Assembly (NCBI GenBank): GCA_030549775.1
Contig: CM060175.1
Coordinates: 30,212,762 to 30,276,761, forward strand
Direction: 5' to 3'
DNA length: 64,000 bases
DNA from: Tamarix chinensis
Taxonomy: Eukaryota > Streptophyta > Magnoliopsida > Caryophyllales > Tamaricaceae
Shown: one piece after another, positions 38,152-50,732 of the stretch
Position numbering within the stretch: position 1 is the first letter of the stretch
How the letters are laid out: each line of letters opens with the position of its first letter
Made by a program: the position numbers and the translations under genes
Notes under the pieces: model-generated
Database searches by the model: none
What the model was told of the DNA's origin: nothing
The model's input: the letters and a program-made list of their open reading frames with translations, nothing else

Positions 38152-41100
38152 GTATACCTTGTCGCTAGCTTGTTTTTGGCTATTTATAACAGGCGTTGCA
38201 CTGATACCCTTCATCAACCTGACACATCAACCGAAGAAACTATGTAATATTATTAATAAACTATTTATTTATTAGTAAATTTAATATAATTATATTTAAT
38301 ACATTTGCCATCTCCTTTTTTTGTCTATATTAAGACAATTTTTTTTAGTCAAAATCTTAATATGTGCTTGAGAGAGCTTTTGCACCATTGACTAGGACCT
38401 TCTAAGTTTCGGGGTGCTTTGTAGTGAGTTGCTTTATTTATGGATTGATGGTATATGGAGTTATGTTGTTACTCCAATTTTTCTATTTGGTTTTGTTGGA
38501 GTGCTTGGAATCAGGTGAGATATATTACTTTAACAAACATGTCAGTTTTTTTGTAAAACAAATTTCAACCACTCATCCTAATTTAATCATATTACACAAA
38601 CCTGCATTTTCTCTAATGTATGATAGTAATATATGTTATAATAATTGATTACAATTATACATATAATTGTACTTATACAATCTTAATATAATAATAATAA
38701 TAAGGGTGTTTTTTTATGGGCGAGATGTACATTATATTTGATATTTTAAATTCTTTCACTTTATCATTCAATTTAATATAATAAAATAATTATTGAAACC
38801 TATCATGATTGATGCCATTTCTATTAACCTTTTTATTTAGTATTTTTTTAGCAAACAATTTATATGTTATTCCTTATTTAATATCATCAAGGGAACACAA
38901 ATTTCAACAAACTTCTCCATACCATGTCCTCATCGAATTTCTTTTTCTTTTTCTCTATTTCTATACTATTGTTTACCATATTTTTGTCATTTTACCCGAT
39001 TATTGTTTAACAATATGAGTTAGGTTTAGTCGGTTGATTACTTTTGTTTATTTTACCCAATTTATATATTTCTTTTCAGCCAATGAGTTGCTAGAACTAG
39101 ATGGTAATACATTATTTTAATATCTTACTGTGCTTAAAAAATAGCTGGTTCTTTTGTATCTATTGTGATTTCTGCATCAAGCATGTTTTCGAACCATGTC
39201 CCCACAGAAAAGAATGCAATGTAGGTCATTACCGTAATAGTTCTAAAGAATAATAGGCTGATCTCGGTATCATAGTTGGTACAGATATTGACAAGTACTA
39301 TTTATTCTTATCCGACTTTAGATTTGCAGACCTGCTGTTTATTTTTTATATATAGTATCTGTTGCCATGGACTCAGCTGGTTGTGAGTTGAATAGGAATC
39401 CTCTCATAGCCCTGATTAAATAAACTATACCTTTGCTATGTTTTATTTACTCTATGGCTATTTAAATTTCTGGATGGTAATTAGATGGTGAGGGTAATGT
39501 TATTGATTAATTTCTTTTAATATATATTGGTTTGACCAGTGATTTGTTACTTTTGGCATAAATAAATGATTTGACTAGTGATTTGTTACGTTTGGCATAA
39601 ATAAATGAACTTCTCATCCGTTATTGATAAATGATTTTTTATGATAAATGTCACTGGGTATCCTAGGTAGAGATTTGGGTCATCATCAACAAATGATTGC
39701 TGTTGTACTTATTTGTTAGCAAAGGAAAAGAAAAAGTAGAGATTTAGGTTGTACTAGAAATGACATGAATGCTTTGTAAGCAAAAGAAAAGCATAAAGAT
39801 AGAGTTACTTTTCTAGTTTGTGTTGTCAGCCTAGTAGTATCTTTGTGTTCCTAAACTTATTTGGTCAGTTATAACATGAATGTCAAGTATTCTGGCTGGC
39901 GTGTCTTATGTTCCAATCAACTTGTGAGACTAAACAGGGAGAATTAATTTTTTCATTTGAGTAGATTAAGGAGACTAGCAAATAATTTTAGAGTTTCCGT
40001 GTTTGGGATGACAGTAGTCCAGTCCATTGCCGTTCACGTTGTATCATCCACTTCATTTGCCGATCTGACACACACCAACTACTCTTGACTATTCATTCTC
40101 AAAGTATGGTTACTGGCTAGTGTTTCTCTTCTCGATTCTCAGTCCTACTCTAGTTATTGAAACTCTGATTTGTTGTATCATATATTTTTTGATTTTGGTT
40201 CAGACTTGAAATATCAGACTTCTTGTTGCCCTTTCTTTGAATGCTTTAGGTCTTGTGACTTGCATACATAATTAAGCAGGCTTGGCCCTTCAGCATGCCA
40301 AAGTTATCAGCAAATGCTGCATGATACAATGGAACAGTAAGATCATTGCTTCTTCTAGCAGATTTTAAACTCATTGCCAATAATCCAGCAAAGAAGGCTT
40401 TATTTATTTTTTTCCCTCCAAATCATAGGTATTGTTACCCTTTGCTGTCTCATGTGCTGGGTTTCCTATATGGACAGACCCCAAACACCGCATTTTCTTT
40501 TTGGTGTTGTTTCTGTTTGTGAAATGACTGTCATTGATCGAATATTATTGCATTCTTCACTATAAATGTGAAGGAAAGCTGAAATATGTTGTGTATAATT
40601 ATGTGCACCATGATATTTTAAATTCTAGTATGTAAATGCAGTAAAAGAAAAAGTCCATTGCGCAGCAGCTTTACTGTTAAAATAATCCTTAAACTAAATT
40701 TCCTAGGGTCAACTTTGCTGGTCTTCTTTCACTTTCCTTTATTATAGCTTGATTCACATGTGAGGATGCAGAGCGTGTAAATTATGCCTAGGCATAGCTG
40801 CAGTGAACTTAGTATCACAACTTTGGCACTAAAAAACAAACTACTTTCCACAACTTTGCAGTAATTATGTGAATAGGCAATTAATATAAGTGTATTTTTC
40901 CCCTTCAGTACATGGCAAAATTTTTTCAACTTGTTTGATTATTTGTTTCTAAACCAATCATTGATCTTCATTATTATTTATTATGCTTTTTTGTGTGTAA
41001 GATATGCATAAATAAGATGCCAACAAAAAGTGTGTTAATGGCTCATTGATTTAGCTTCTTGTTTGTTTTCGTAGTTGATTGTCTCATAATGTTTAGTTGT

Positions 41101-41328
41101 GTTAGCATATATCATTGACCATCATATATTCTTTTCACTTGTTTACTGACTATCAGAAAAGAATAGCTTCATGAAATATTCTGAACATGTCTGATTCTGA
41201 AACGAGTTTATGTACAATGCTTTAAGCCTGTGGTTTATTTTCAGTAAAATTTCCTTATAGGCAGGGTTTAAATTGAGTGGTTGGCGTGCTAATTTTTTGG
41301 GGGGAAGGGGGGTTCAATTTGTTAAGGA
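38152..41328. other. Region without a recognised gene
   Basis: The rest of GAD does not follow. A 49-bp unit around GATTTGTTAC..TTGGCATAAATAAATGA is repeated twice at about 39,530-39,610. The 120-bp repeat shared with 24,025-24,145 lies at 40,850-40,970. Open frames at 38,424-38,648, 38,809-39,018 and 40,374-40,565 are short and unlike any known protein. Confidence 0.4.
40850..40970 (+). repeat. Dispersed repeat shared with 24,025-24,145
   Basis: Second copy of the AACTTTGCAGTAATTATG repeat, in the same orientation and with few differences. Confidence 0.8.
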
Positions 41329-41460
41329 AACCGTAGTCCCTGACCACTATTATGCCGGTGGATCAGTCTGGGCCCGGCTTAACATCTTTCACTTTACGTA
41401 ATTAATGTTTTAAGTATCTTATTCAGAAAACCCATACCAAGACATATACGTAATTAAATT
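41329..41460 (-). mobile_element. Fragment related to the 5-kb LTR
   Basis: The segment GACCACTATTATGCCGGTGGA, then CACTTTACGTAATTAATG and CTTATTCAGAAAACCCAT, follows the same order as 1,930-2,060 of the 3' LTR (last minisatellite unit and following text) with many differences. It is therefore a small, old piece of the same retrotransposon family, in the same orientation. It borders the AT-rich A-type DNA. Confidence 0.75.
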
Positions 41461-43110
41461 TTGATTATCATTAATATTATTTGCATTTTTTATTATTTAT
41501 AATTATGATTAATATTTAAGTTAGGCATTAATTATTTATAATTCTAACTAATATTAGTTGTATTGATTATTTAATTACCATTAAAACTAATAATATTTTA
41601 TTAATTATTTTAATGGTAAATAATAATTAATAGTTATATATATGATCATCTTATTAATTATATTTAATAATATTATTTATAATTATGATCATCATCATTA
41701 TTATATAAAATATAGCTATTACTAAAATTATTGTTATTTATACTAGTTAATTATATATAATTATGATTAATAATATTTTATTAAGTTTAAATTTATAGTT
41801 AAAGTAAATGTTATTTTTTTACATTGATTAATTACTTTTAATAATGATTAATCTTTTTGAATAATTATTAATTTCATATTAAAACTAATAGTTATTGCTT
41901 CCAAATAATTTAACATTATATAAATACAATTTAGAATATTGATATAATAAAAGTTTTAACAAATATTATCATCTGTATAGATAATTAAAATTTTTAAATA
42001 TAATTATTTCTATGATTATGAGTAGTACTATACATATAAAACATATATTTATAATGAATATAATATTATTTGTATAAATTAATTAAAATTTATAAATATA
42101 ATTATTTCTACATATTCTTCGTTATATATTTATAGTTATAATAACTATTATTCTTATTATAATATATATTTATGGTTGTTTATTACTTAATTATAATTAC
42201 AAGTTTTACTCTTTGTATTACTAATTTCATTAAAAGTAAAAATATGATCATTAAAATTAACAGTACTTATACTGATTAATTAGTTATTTATAATTATAAT
42301 TAATACTAGTTTTAATTAATTATTAAATTATAGTTATAACAAATATTATTCTTATTAATTTGTTGCTCAAAACTCCAATTAGTATTTTTCTTATTAACTA
42401 ATTACTTATAATTTTGGCTAGAGTTATTAGTTTTTATCATTATTAGTATTTTTGCAATTATTTATGACAGTTGATATTATATATATTTCTTATTTAATTA
42501 TAATTAAAACTCATAGTATGTTTATGAACTAATATATATTATTTAGTATTATTCTTATTTATTAAATATAATGCACAATATAGTAAATAATTTTATTTAT
42601 ATTAATCATATAATAAATAATATATTTACCAATAAACCTAAATTGCAGTGAATCTAATTTGTACATCAATTAGTAGCAACAAACAACTAAGAGCCACTTT
42701 AATTATGAGCTTGATCGCTCCCCCTCCCTCCCGTCGGCTTTCGCTTCAAGTCAAAATATCCACGCTTCATATTACCTTTAGTAATATCATTAGTACCCGC
42801 ACTTCACGCTTGGCTCGCAAATCATTTATAATAATAATAATATTTCTATTAATTTATAGTTATAATTTATATGTTTTTTATAAATTTCCTATGTATGATT
42901 GTACTTTTTTGGGTATTTATTAATAATTTATTATTATGATTAATACCAAATGTATTAAGAATTATATTTTCTATTAATGCAAATTTATTGAATTATATTT
43001 AAGAATAATAATATTTTTTATTAATTATAATTAATAATTATAGTTAGGTAGAAGAAGATAAGAGAAGTGAGCGGTGAGTAATTAATGCGGGTATAATAGT
43101 TATAATTAAT
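41461..43110 (-). repeat. AT-rich repeat A, diverged inverted copy
   Basis: This is extremely AT-rich DNA made of TAATTAT-like steps. Parts match the reverse complement of 43,871-45,778 (for example AATTTATAGTTATAATT..TTTTTATAAATTTCCTATGTAT at about 42,855-42,900). The patch at 42,700-42,830 (CTCCCCCTCCCTCCCGTCGG) is unusually GC-rich and may be a separate insert. Confidence 0.5.
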
Positions 43111-43870
43111 AATATTTTTTATTAATAATGGGACCTAGTTTAATAATATGCAGTTGGGTAGGAGAATAAGGTTATAAAAATAAAAGACAAATGGAATATG
43201 TGTGAAGCAATAATGTAGATAATAATACCATTGCTAAACACACACTAATTCGTGAAAATAGTCAAAACCATCCATTATTGTTATTGGTAAGTAAATAATT
43301 TTATTGCCAAAAAAGTGCATTTTAAATACATTTAAGTCTTGTCTTCGAAATTGTCAAATGTTGAAATCATTCCTTAAAAGGAAGCTATATTGCTTTGTTT
43401 TCTATTCTTTACCGTAAAACCTCCATTTTTACAATTATAAATTTTCTTTTGTTTTACTAGCTATATAAAAAATAAATACAATATCAAAATATTTAACAAA
43501 GTTCAACACGAGCCAAACCAAAATAAATATAAGATCATGGTGGTTCATATTGGCATGGATAGAGGAAAGGAAAAAAGAAGAAAGGTTGATGGTGGTTGCA
43601 GTGATGAGAGTAATGAGTGATGCAGATTGAAAGTTGCATGGAGTAAATGGCAACAAAAGAAAAGAAAAGGAAAAAGAAAAATATTGAAAATTAGTTTAGA
43701 TAATTTTAGATTAGCCACAAATAAATAGGATTAGTGAAAAGTTTAGTGGATTTTTATCTTGGTTTATAAATTACAATTTATTAGAGTGAAGCTTTCAAAT
43801 TCGCTTAAAGTTTTGAGATTAAGAGGTTGGATTATGGCCAAAATAAGATTTTTTGAGATCGAAATCAAAT
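43111..43870. other. No recognised gene
   Basis: AT-rich DNA with a purine-rich stretch at 43,560-43,690. No frame or signal I can name. Confidence 0.4.
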
Positions 43871-45778
43871 AGCATGTGGAGTAATGTCACCACACTTATG
43901 AACAAAAAAGGCTCCTCCTATATGACAAACACTACTATTAGAATGAGTCTTATCTCTATAAGAAATGTGCATATAAAACTTATAGAAGATATATACCTAA
44001 AGAGGAAGTTGAAAGTGTCATATCTCATTGTCATGTAATCAATGTAAAAATGAATAAATAAATCAATACAAGTAAAGCTAATTTTAATAATAAATAACTA
44101 GTTTATATGAATAATATTAATCATAATCAAACAAAAAATGTTAATTATAATAAAAAATTTAAACATAATTGTAATTTTATAATACAAAAATTATGTTATT
44201 TAGAGTTATAAATAATAAATTAACATTAATAACTATTGATTGTAATGACAACTTAGTATTTATTAAAAATATTAACCATTATTACAAATAATTATAATAT
44301 TAATCATTGTTATAATTAAAAGTAATTGGTGTATAATGACAAAATATTTAAAAAAATATATATATATTTTTTGCTGTAGGCTTATTATTAATTACAATTA
44401 ATTCAGTAATAAAAGTATTATTAATTTTAATTATAAACGTTTTATAAGAATAATATTAAACATAATCATAAAAAAATGTTGATTGTAGTTATAAGGAAAT
44501 AATTAATAATAATAATACTAATACTAGCTTACACTATTAACTATAATTAATAAAAAATAATATGAATTATAATTATAATTATAATTAATAATAACTAGTG
44601 ATTGTAACAATTAATTAATAAGTATTAAAAATAATATAAATCATAATTTTAAAAAATAAATATATTCAAATAATATTAAATATAATTTCATAATGTAAAT
44701 TAATAAGAAAGGTATTCATTACAATTACAAATTTTTAATTATAAAAATTATTATTGATCGTAATAATAATATAAATAATATTAATTTTAATGAGAAATAA
44801 CATTGATCATAATTATTAATATATAATTATTATAAATATTGATTATGATAGACAAGACTAATATTATTATTAAGTATATTAACAATTCCTTACTTAGTAA
44901 TATTAAATCTATATTCATGTAAAAAAAATTTATAAAAATAATATTATCAAAATATCCCATGTTTAAAATTATCATAAGTAGCTACTACTATTATACTACT
45001 GTCAATTATTTCTCTCGTCTTTTCCTATCCTACTACAACCATTAAAAATAATTAGTTAATAAAAATAACATTCAGTGTAATGACAAACTCATAAATAAAT
45101 CAAAATAATACTGATCATGATCATAATTATTTAATAAATATAAACAAAATATTAATTATAACTATACATAGAAAATTTATAAAAATTATGACAATTACAA
45201 CTATAAATTAATAACTAATAAAATATTATTATTCATGATTATATAAATAAGCTAGCAATGAAAATAATATTTATTAATCACAATACTTATAAAAAAATTA
45301 TTATATTGATAACGAAATATTTAAGAAAATATAAATGATACTTATTAGTTATAATTAATAAAAATATTTTTAGTTCTAATTATGATTCAATAAGCAATAT
45401 AAAAGAATAATTGTGATCATAAATAATTATTTAATAACAATAATATTAATATACAATGAATTACAATCATAAATAATTAACTAATATAAAAATACTAATT
45501 GTATGTCATAATATGCACTCAATGGACATGTCAAAATTATGTAAAAATAACACCTACTACTAATCATATATATAAAAAGGAGAACAAGTAACAACATACC
45601 TAATATGTCTTAATATTAAAACTATTTCCCTTGAAAAATAAACCATGAACGTAAGATCGGTGTATACTTATAATAATCAAAAATATGAGTTATGCCCATA
45701 GAAAAGTTTTATATGTATAATAATACAAAAATAAAGTAAAAATATAGCCAAAGAACTTTAACAAATCTGGATGGACAT
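43871..45778 (+). repeat. AT-rich repeat A, copy 1
   Basis: This runs from AGCATGTGGAGTAATGTCACC to AACAAATCTGGATGGACAT. It is collinear in the same orientation with 59,870-61,876 and has high similarity. It lacks the AT run found in the other copy at about 61,039-61,069. There are no terminal inverted repeats or coding frame that I can see. The first 170 bp are less AT-rich and best conserved. Confidence 0.85.
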
Positions 45779-46744
45779 ATATAGATATAGATATATATAG
45801 ATATTGATAACAAAAATATACCAATATGACTAGAAATAAAAACTAGTTTATATTTAAAGTGAAAGAAGCTATTGGTTCATATCCAAAGTAAAATAATGTA
45901 GAAATTAAAAAAGACAAACAATTAACAAATGCATATCAATAATGAGAAATTAAGAAAAATAAAAAATTAAATGTGCTAGGCCTAACATGAGAAAAATAGT
46001 TTCTAAATTAAGTTCAATTTACAATTAAAAAAATTCATTTTCCTTTTTTTTACAAACTTAAATAAAGTGTAATATTCAATCAATTTTTAAAAAATACTAG
46101 AAATAATCAATGGTGGACTTTATATGGATAAAAATCAAATTTATTCGAAGAAGAGAGAAAATGATATAAAAGAAATCGAGGCTATGAAAGAATATAATAA
46201 AATGGAAAGAACAAAAACAACTAAAAGATGATTGAAAGTTCAAGTAATTATTTGATTCATGTTAATATTTAGAAGTTAATGAGAAGTTTGAATTCCTTTA
46301 TAAAAAAAATCAATACATTAGGCGATGGATGAGTAATTATTTTGTATAATTTCAAATACAAAACTTATAAAAATTACATACAAATATACAACAAATATAT
46401 AATTACTAGGTAAAGTATGTGTTATTAAACAAAATAATGAATCATATATCAAAACCAACAAGCAATAGTACAATATGAAGATGAAGACAACACACGGACA
46501 AAATAAGTTAGCTTACCAAAAATATAAAGTTGGACAAGATATGGACATAGTACATATTTAGCATTTTTAGCAAAGTTAAAATATTATTAAGAAAACAAAG
46601 CTAATCTACCCGATTCTTAAAATTTTTTATAAAAAAAAATAATACAGGATAATAAATCAAAGAGAATAAACGCTTACATTCCTATTACAATTTTATAAAA
46701 TATTAACATTAAAAAGCAATAAAATATGTGATGATAGTGGTAAG
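45779..46744 (-). repeat. R-family-like remnants
   Basis: AT-rich DNA that includes ACAAATGCATATCAATAATG (about 45,926), matching the minus-strand R arm at 53,655. At 46,490-46,560 and 46,655-46,680 there are further short matches to R or to the 351-bp repeat. The last bases are the left target duplication of the hAT element. Confidence 0.5.
46737..46744. repeat. hAT target site duplication GTGGTAAG (left)
   Basis: Identical to 50,725-50,732. An 8-bp duplication is the hallmark of hAT superfamily insertion. Confidence 0.95.
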
Positions 46745-46845
46745 CAGGGAGGGAGCCAATTCAGAGCACATGGGGTCACCTGACCCCATGGATTTTATGA
46801 AAACCATATATATTTTATATACAATAGAAGAGACGGAAAATATTC

Positions 46846-46920
46846 TGGACCGGTGGTTAAAGAGTTGCAAAAAAATTTCAGTGTATTCTAGGGTCCTAGG
46901 TTCGAACCCCAGTTTTGCCA
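46846..46920 (+). other. tRNA-like A-box/B-box motif inside the hAT
   Basis: GGTTCGAACCC (46,899-46,909) matches the RNA polymerase III B box perfectly. CCGGTGGTTAAAGAG about 45 bp upstream resembles the A-box region of Ser or Leu tRNAs. The text after the B box (CAGTTTTGCCA) looks like a tRNA 3' side. A full cloverleaf cannot be drawn, because no matching 5' acceptor strand is present. It may be a tRNA/SINE relic or chance. Confidence 0.4.
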
Positions 46921-46959
46921 AAATTTTACCCTATTTTTTTTCTAATTTCACACTTGACA

Positions 46960-47400
46960 GGGTCGTTGGCTGACTTGCTCGGTTGCTCCTGGCTGGTTCG
47001 TTGCTCTCCCTTTCAATTTTCGTCCGTCTCCCTGACTCCCGCTCTCTCCCGCTCGATTCTCGACCCCAGGCTCCACTGCAAACAGGCGTCGCGCCGCTAA
47101 CCCTACCCCGCCAGCCACCGCGCCCACTCGCTCAAGATTGGTGGCCGCCAGGCGCCAGACACTCATTGCCTAGTCGCACACTGCAGCCGCTGCTGACCTG
47201 CTATCTTGCCTCGTGGCCCTCGCTGTCGCCACTCGCTAACCTGTTGTTGTGTCTTGTGTGTCACTGTCTCTATCTCAACTCTCAAGTCTCAACAGAGGCA
47301 GGCAGTGAATTAGCCAAACAAAACAGGCAAGGCAAACACAATAGGCCGCTGCTGCCCGCCCTAAGAGCCAGACCAGAGTCCTGAGAGATTGAGATTTGAG
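46960..47400 (+). other. GC-rich leader of the hAT
   Basis: A GC-rich island in AT-rich DNA, with frames open for 60-130 codons on both strands and no recognisable protein. Its place between the left end and the transposase suggests promoter or untranslated first exon. The GTTTTTATTATT after 47,400 then starts an AT-rich, intron-like part. Confidence 0.4.
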
Positions 47401-47464
47401 AGGGCGAGGGTTTTTATTATTATTTTTTTAAAATTTTATTTAAGATGAAATATAATATCCTTTT

Positions 47465-48115
47465 TTGTTAATTGAATTAGTTTGTATTTTTATTTCTAAT
47501 TTTATTGTGAATATGTGAATTTGGAATAGTTTGTATTGAGATTTGTTAATTAGTTGATTGTTGTATATTTTTGAATTAGGTTATGTTAATTTTGAATTAG
47601 TATGGTATGAAATATTATTGTGTAATGTTGATTTAGTTGAGTATGAGTATTTTTATTAATTGAATTAGTTTTTATTTTTATTTCTAATTTTATTGTGAAT
47701 ATGTGAAATTGGAATAGTTTGTATTGAGATTTGTTAATTAGTTGATTATTGTATATTTTTGAATTAGGTTATGTTAATTTTGAATTATTATGGTATGAAT
47801 TATTATTGTGTAATATTGATTTAGTTGAGTATGAGTATTTTTGTTAATTGAATTAGTTTGCATTTTTATTTCTAATTTTATTGTGAATGTGTGAAATTGG
47901 AATAGTTTGTATTGAGATTTGTTAATTAGTTGATTGTTGTATTATTTTGAATTAGGTTATTTTAATTTTGAATTAGTATGGTATGAATTATTATTGTGTA
48001 ATGTTGATTTAGTTGAGTATGAGTATTTTTGTTAATTGAATTAGTTTGTATTTTTATTTCTAATTTTATTGTAAATATGTGAAATTGGAATAGTTTGTAC
48101 TGAGATTTGTTAATT
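47465..48115. repeat. 188-bp minisatellite in the hAT leader
   Basis: A unit including GGAATAGTTTGTATTGAGAT recurs with equivalent points at 47,523, 47,711, 47,899 and 48,087, a constant 188-bp spacing. Copies differ at few bases. A broken partial copy follows at about 48,130-48,170. It lies in what looks like the intron before the transposase coding exon. Confidence 0.92.
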
Positions 48116-48252
48116 ACATCTTGTATAATTATGATTTGTGAATATGTGAAACTGGAATAGTTTGTATTTCTAATTAGTTGAGTATTTGTTCACTACATCT
48201 TGTATAATTGTATTGTTGTATTCATAATTGCATATTTGATTTTATCAAATTA

Positions 48253-50588
48253 GCATGTGGAAATATCTTCAAAAGCGGCCTAAAAACAAAGAACGAGCTA
48301 ATGAGAACAATTCTAATCCAGTTCCTAGTCCTGTAATTCATGAACAAGTTTCTTCATATCTTCATCAATATCAAGCTACACAACGCAATTGAGTGGATTT
48401 AAATTCTCTAGAACTTGATCCAGGTCTGAGAAAAAAAATTTCAGATTTCCAGCCAAATCAGCAAGATGAGGTAAGGAGAGCTTATATTCATCTTGGTCCT
48501 TTCCAACCTCGTGCACACAATTTTCCAATTAAACTTATTGCCGAAAAAAATCGAAGATTTGTTGCATCTTGGTTTGATTAGTATGACTGGTTAGAATATA
48601 GTATAGCAAAAGATGTTGCTTTTTGCCTACCATGTTACTTGTTTAAACAAGAATTTGAAGCCGGTGGTGATCATTTTGTGGGTCAAGGTTTTGGGGGCTG
48701 GAATAAAAAGGATAGGCTTGAAGTTCATGTTGGTAGTTGTGATAGTCCTCATAACAAGGCTGTGAAAAAATGTGATACTTTGATGAATCAAAAGTATGGC
48801 ATTCAAGCTACTTTGTCAAAACAATCTGAAATAGTGAAATCTGAGTATCATATTCGTCTAGAAGTATCAGTCATTGCTATTAGATATCTTATTCGACAAG
48901 GACTAGCATTTCGGGGGAATGATGAATCGGATAGTTCAAAAACCGAGGTAATTTTTATGAGCTCCTAAAAATATTACAAGAAGTTAATCCATCTCTGGCT
49001 AGTTTTATGTTGAAAAATGCTCCGAGAAATAAGTAATGATATTATTAAGGAGATAGGGGATGATGTTTTTGGCATATTAATTGATGAATCTGGTGATATA
49101 TCTGGGAAAGAACAAATGGTTGTTGTTGTACGTTATGTGGATCGTAAGTGTTTTGTGATGGAAAAATTTATTGGTATTGCACATGTAGCTGATACAACTG
49201 CCGTGTCACTCAAATCAACACTTGAGACAATGTTAGTGAAATATAAATTATGCATATCAAGAATACGAGGACAGGGCTATGATGGAGCAAGCAATATGAG
49301 AGGAGAATATGGTGGTTTAAAAACTTTGATTCATATTGAAAATAATTCAGCATATTATATTCATTGTTTTGCTCATCAGCTTCAGTTGGCACTCGTTGCA
49401 GTTGCAAGGTCTCATGAAGATGTTGATTGGTTGTTTTTTATCGTTACTGGTGTTATTAATGTAATTGGATCATCTAACAAACGTCGAGATATGCTTCGAG
49501 ATAAACGTGCTCTTGAATTAGAAGAAGCATTTGATCTAGGCAAGATCGAACATGGGCGTGGATTGAATCAAGAATCATCCCTTTCAAGGGCTGGAGATAC
49601 TCGTTGGGGTTCACATCTTAAGTCTCTTTCAAGTTTGGTTAAGTTATTTTCTCCGGTTATTGAAGTACTTGATTTTTTGAAAAAAGATTCAAAAAGTAGA
49701 CAGAAAGGTGAGGCTAGAGCTTTCAAAGATCTACTAATGTCCTTTGAGTGTGTTTTCATGTTACATTTGATGAGAAGGGTTCTAGGTATCACGAATGATT
49801 TATCTCAGATGTTGCAGAAGCGTGATCAAGACATTGTAAATGCCATGAGACTTGTTCAACTTGCTAAACAACACCTCCAAACGATGAGCGATGAAGGATG
49901 GGAAGATCTTATTGTTGAAGAATCTTTATATTGCCACGATAAAAATATTGTGATTGCAAATATGGATGATCAGTATGTTAAGGAAAAAAAATCACAACGG
50001 TTGGCTCCATTTCTTACAAATATGCATCACTACAAGTTTGATTGCTTCTACAACAAATTATACTTGCAATTAGAGGAGCTTGAATCACATTTTGATGTGA
50101 TAGGCACTACGTTGTTGTCATGTGTAGCATGTTTGAATCCATCGGAGCTATTTTCTACTTTTGACAAAGCTTCATTGATTAGGTTGACAAAGTTTTATCC
50201 CGAGGATTTTTCTAATGTTGATGTTGTGATACTGGATAATCAGCTTGAGAATTATATTTTGGATGTTCGATCTGATGAAAGATTTTCTGAATTAAAAGGA
50301 CTTGGTGATCTCTCAAGGAAGTTAGTGGAAACAAAAAATCACACTACATATCCTTTGGTTTATATGCTTGTGAAGCTAGCTTTGATTTTACTGGTAGCTA
50401 CTGCAACTGTTGAAAGAGCTTTTTCAGCAATGAGCTTTATCAAAAACAAGTTGCGAAATCGTATGTGTGATGAATGGGTACATAATTGTCTAATGTCATA
50501 TATAGAAAAAGATGTATCTGATACCATTAGTAATGAGACTATTATAGCTCGGTTTCAAAATATGAAACCTCGACGAGTACAATTGTAA
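48253..50588 (+). pseudogene. hAT transposase pseudogene (TTF zinc finger / DUF4371 / dimerisation domain)
   Basis: The likely start Met-Trp-Lys-Tyr-Leu is at 48,253. A TGA near 48,390 and a TAG near 48,579 break the N-terminal zinc-finger part, which shows Leu-Pro-Cys-Tyr-Leu-Phe and His-Asn-Lys-Ala-Val. The frame changes near 48,950 and again near 49,015. From 49,017 to 50,588 one frame of 523 codons is open. It starts in the catalytic core with Leu-Ile-Asp-Glu-Ser-Gly-Asp, then Gly-Gln-Gly-Tyr-Asp-Gly-Ala-Ser-Asn-Met (about residues 85-94) and His-Cys-Phe-Ala-His-Gln-Leu-Gln-Leu. It ends with the hAT C-terminal dimerisation motif Ala-Thr-Val-Glu-Arg-Ala-Phe-Ser. The enzyme would cut and paste the element in the nucleus. 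The long open stretch suggests modest age; the breaks indicate it is inactive. Confidence 0.92.
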
Positions 50589-50724
50589 ATGAACATCTAT
50601 GTATGAATTTGGATAATATTAAATATATTATTATTATAATTATAATTTCTGTTATTATTTTATATTTATATATGCTTGTTATTTATTGGGACCCCATGCA
50701 TTTTATATCCTGGCTTCGTCCCTG

Positions 50725-50732
50725 GTGGTAAG
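50725..50732. repeat. hAT target site duplication GTGGTAAG (right)
   Basis: Matches 46,737-46,744 exactly and directly follows the terminal CCTG of the element. Confidence 0.95.

Larger units (their letters stand above)
46745..50724 (+). mobile_element. hAT DNA transposon with broken transposase
   Basis: The 3,980-bp element is bordered by a perfect 8-bp duplication. Imperfect terminal inverted repeats begin CAGGGAGGGAGCCA on the left and, in reverse complement, CAGGGACGAAGCCAGG on the right. Beyond them ATGGGGTC is also shared in inverted form. Inside are a tRNA-like B-box sequence, a GC-rich leader, a 188-bp minisatellite and a transposase gene. It inserted within the 351-bp tandem array that resumes at 50,733. 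The transposase resembles the plant group with a TTF-type zinc finger and a DUF4371-like core (zinc-finger MYM-type-protein-1-like annotation in many genomes). Confidence 0.95.

Noticed and set aside
46846..46920. Functional tRNA gene
   Set aside because: A-box-like and B-box motifs exist, but no acceptor stem or full cloverleaf can be formed.
46983..47384. 133-codon frame at the start of the hAT as transposase exon
   Set aside because: No similarity to transposase N termini and both strands are open; more likely GC-rich leader.
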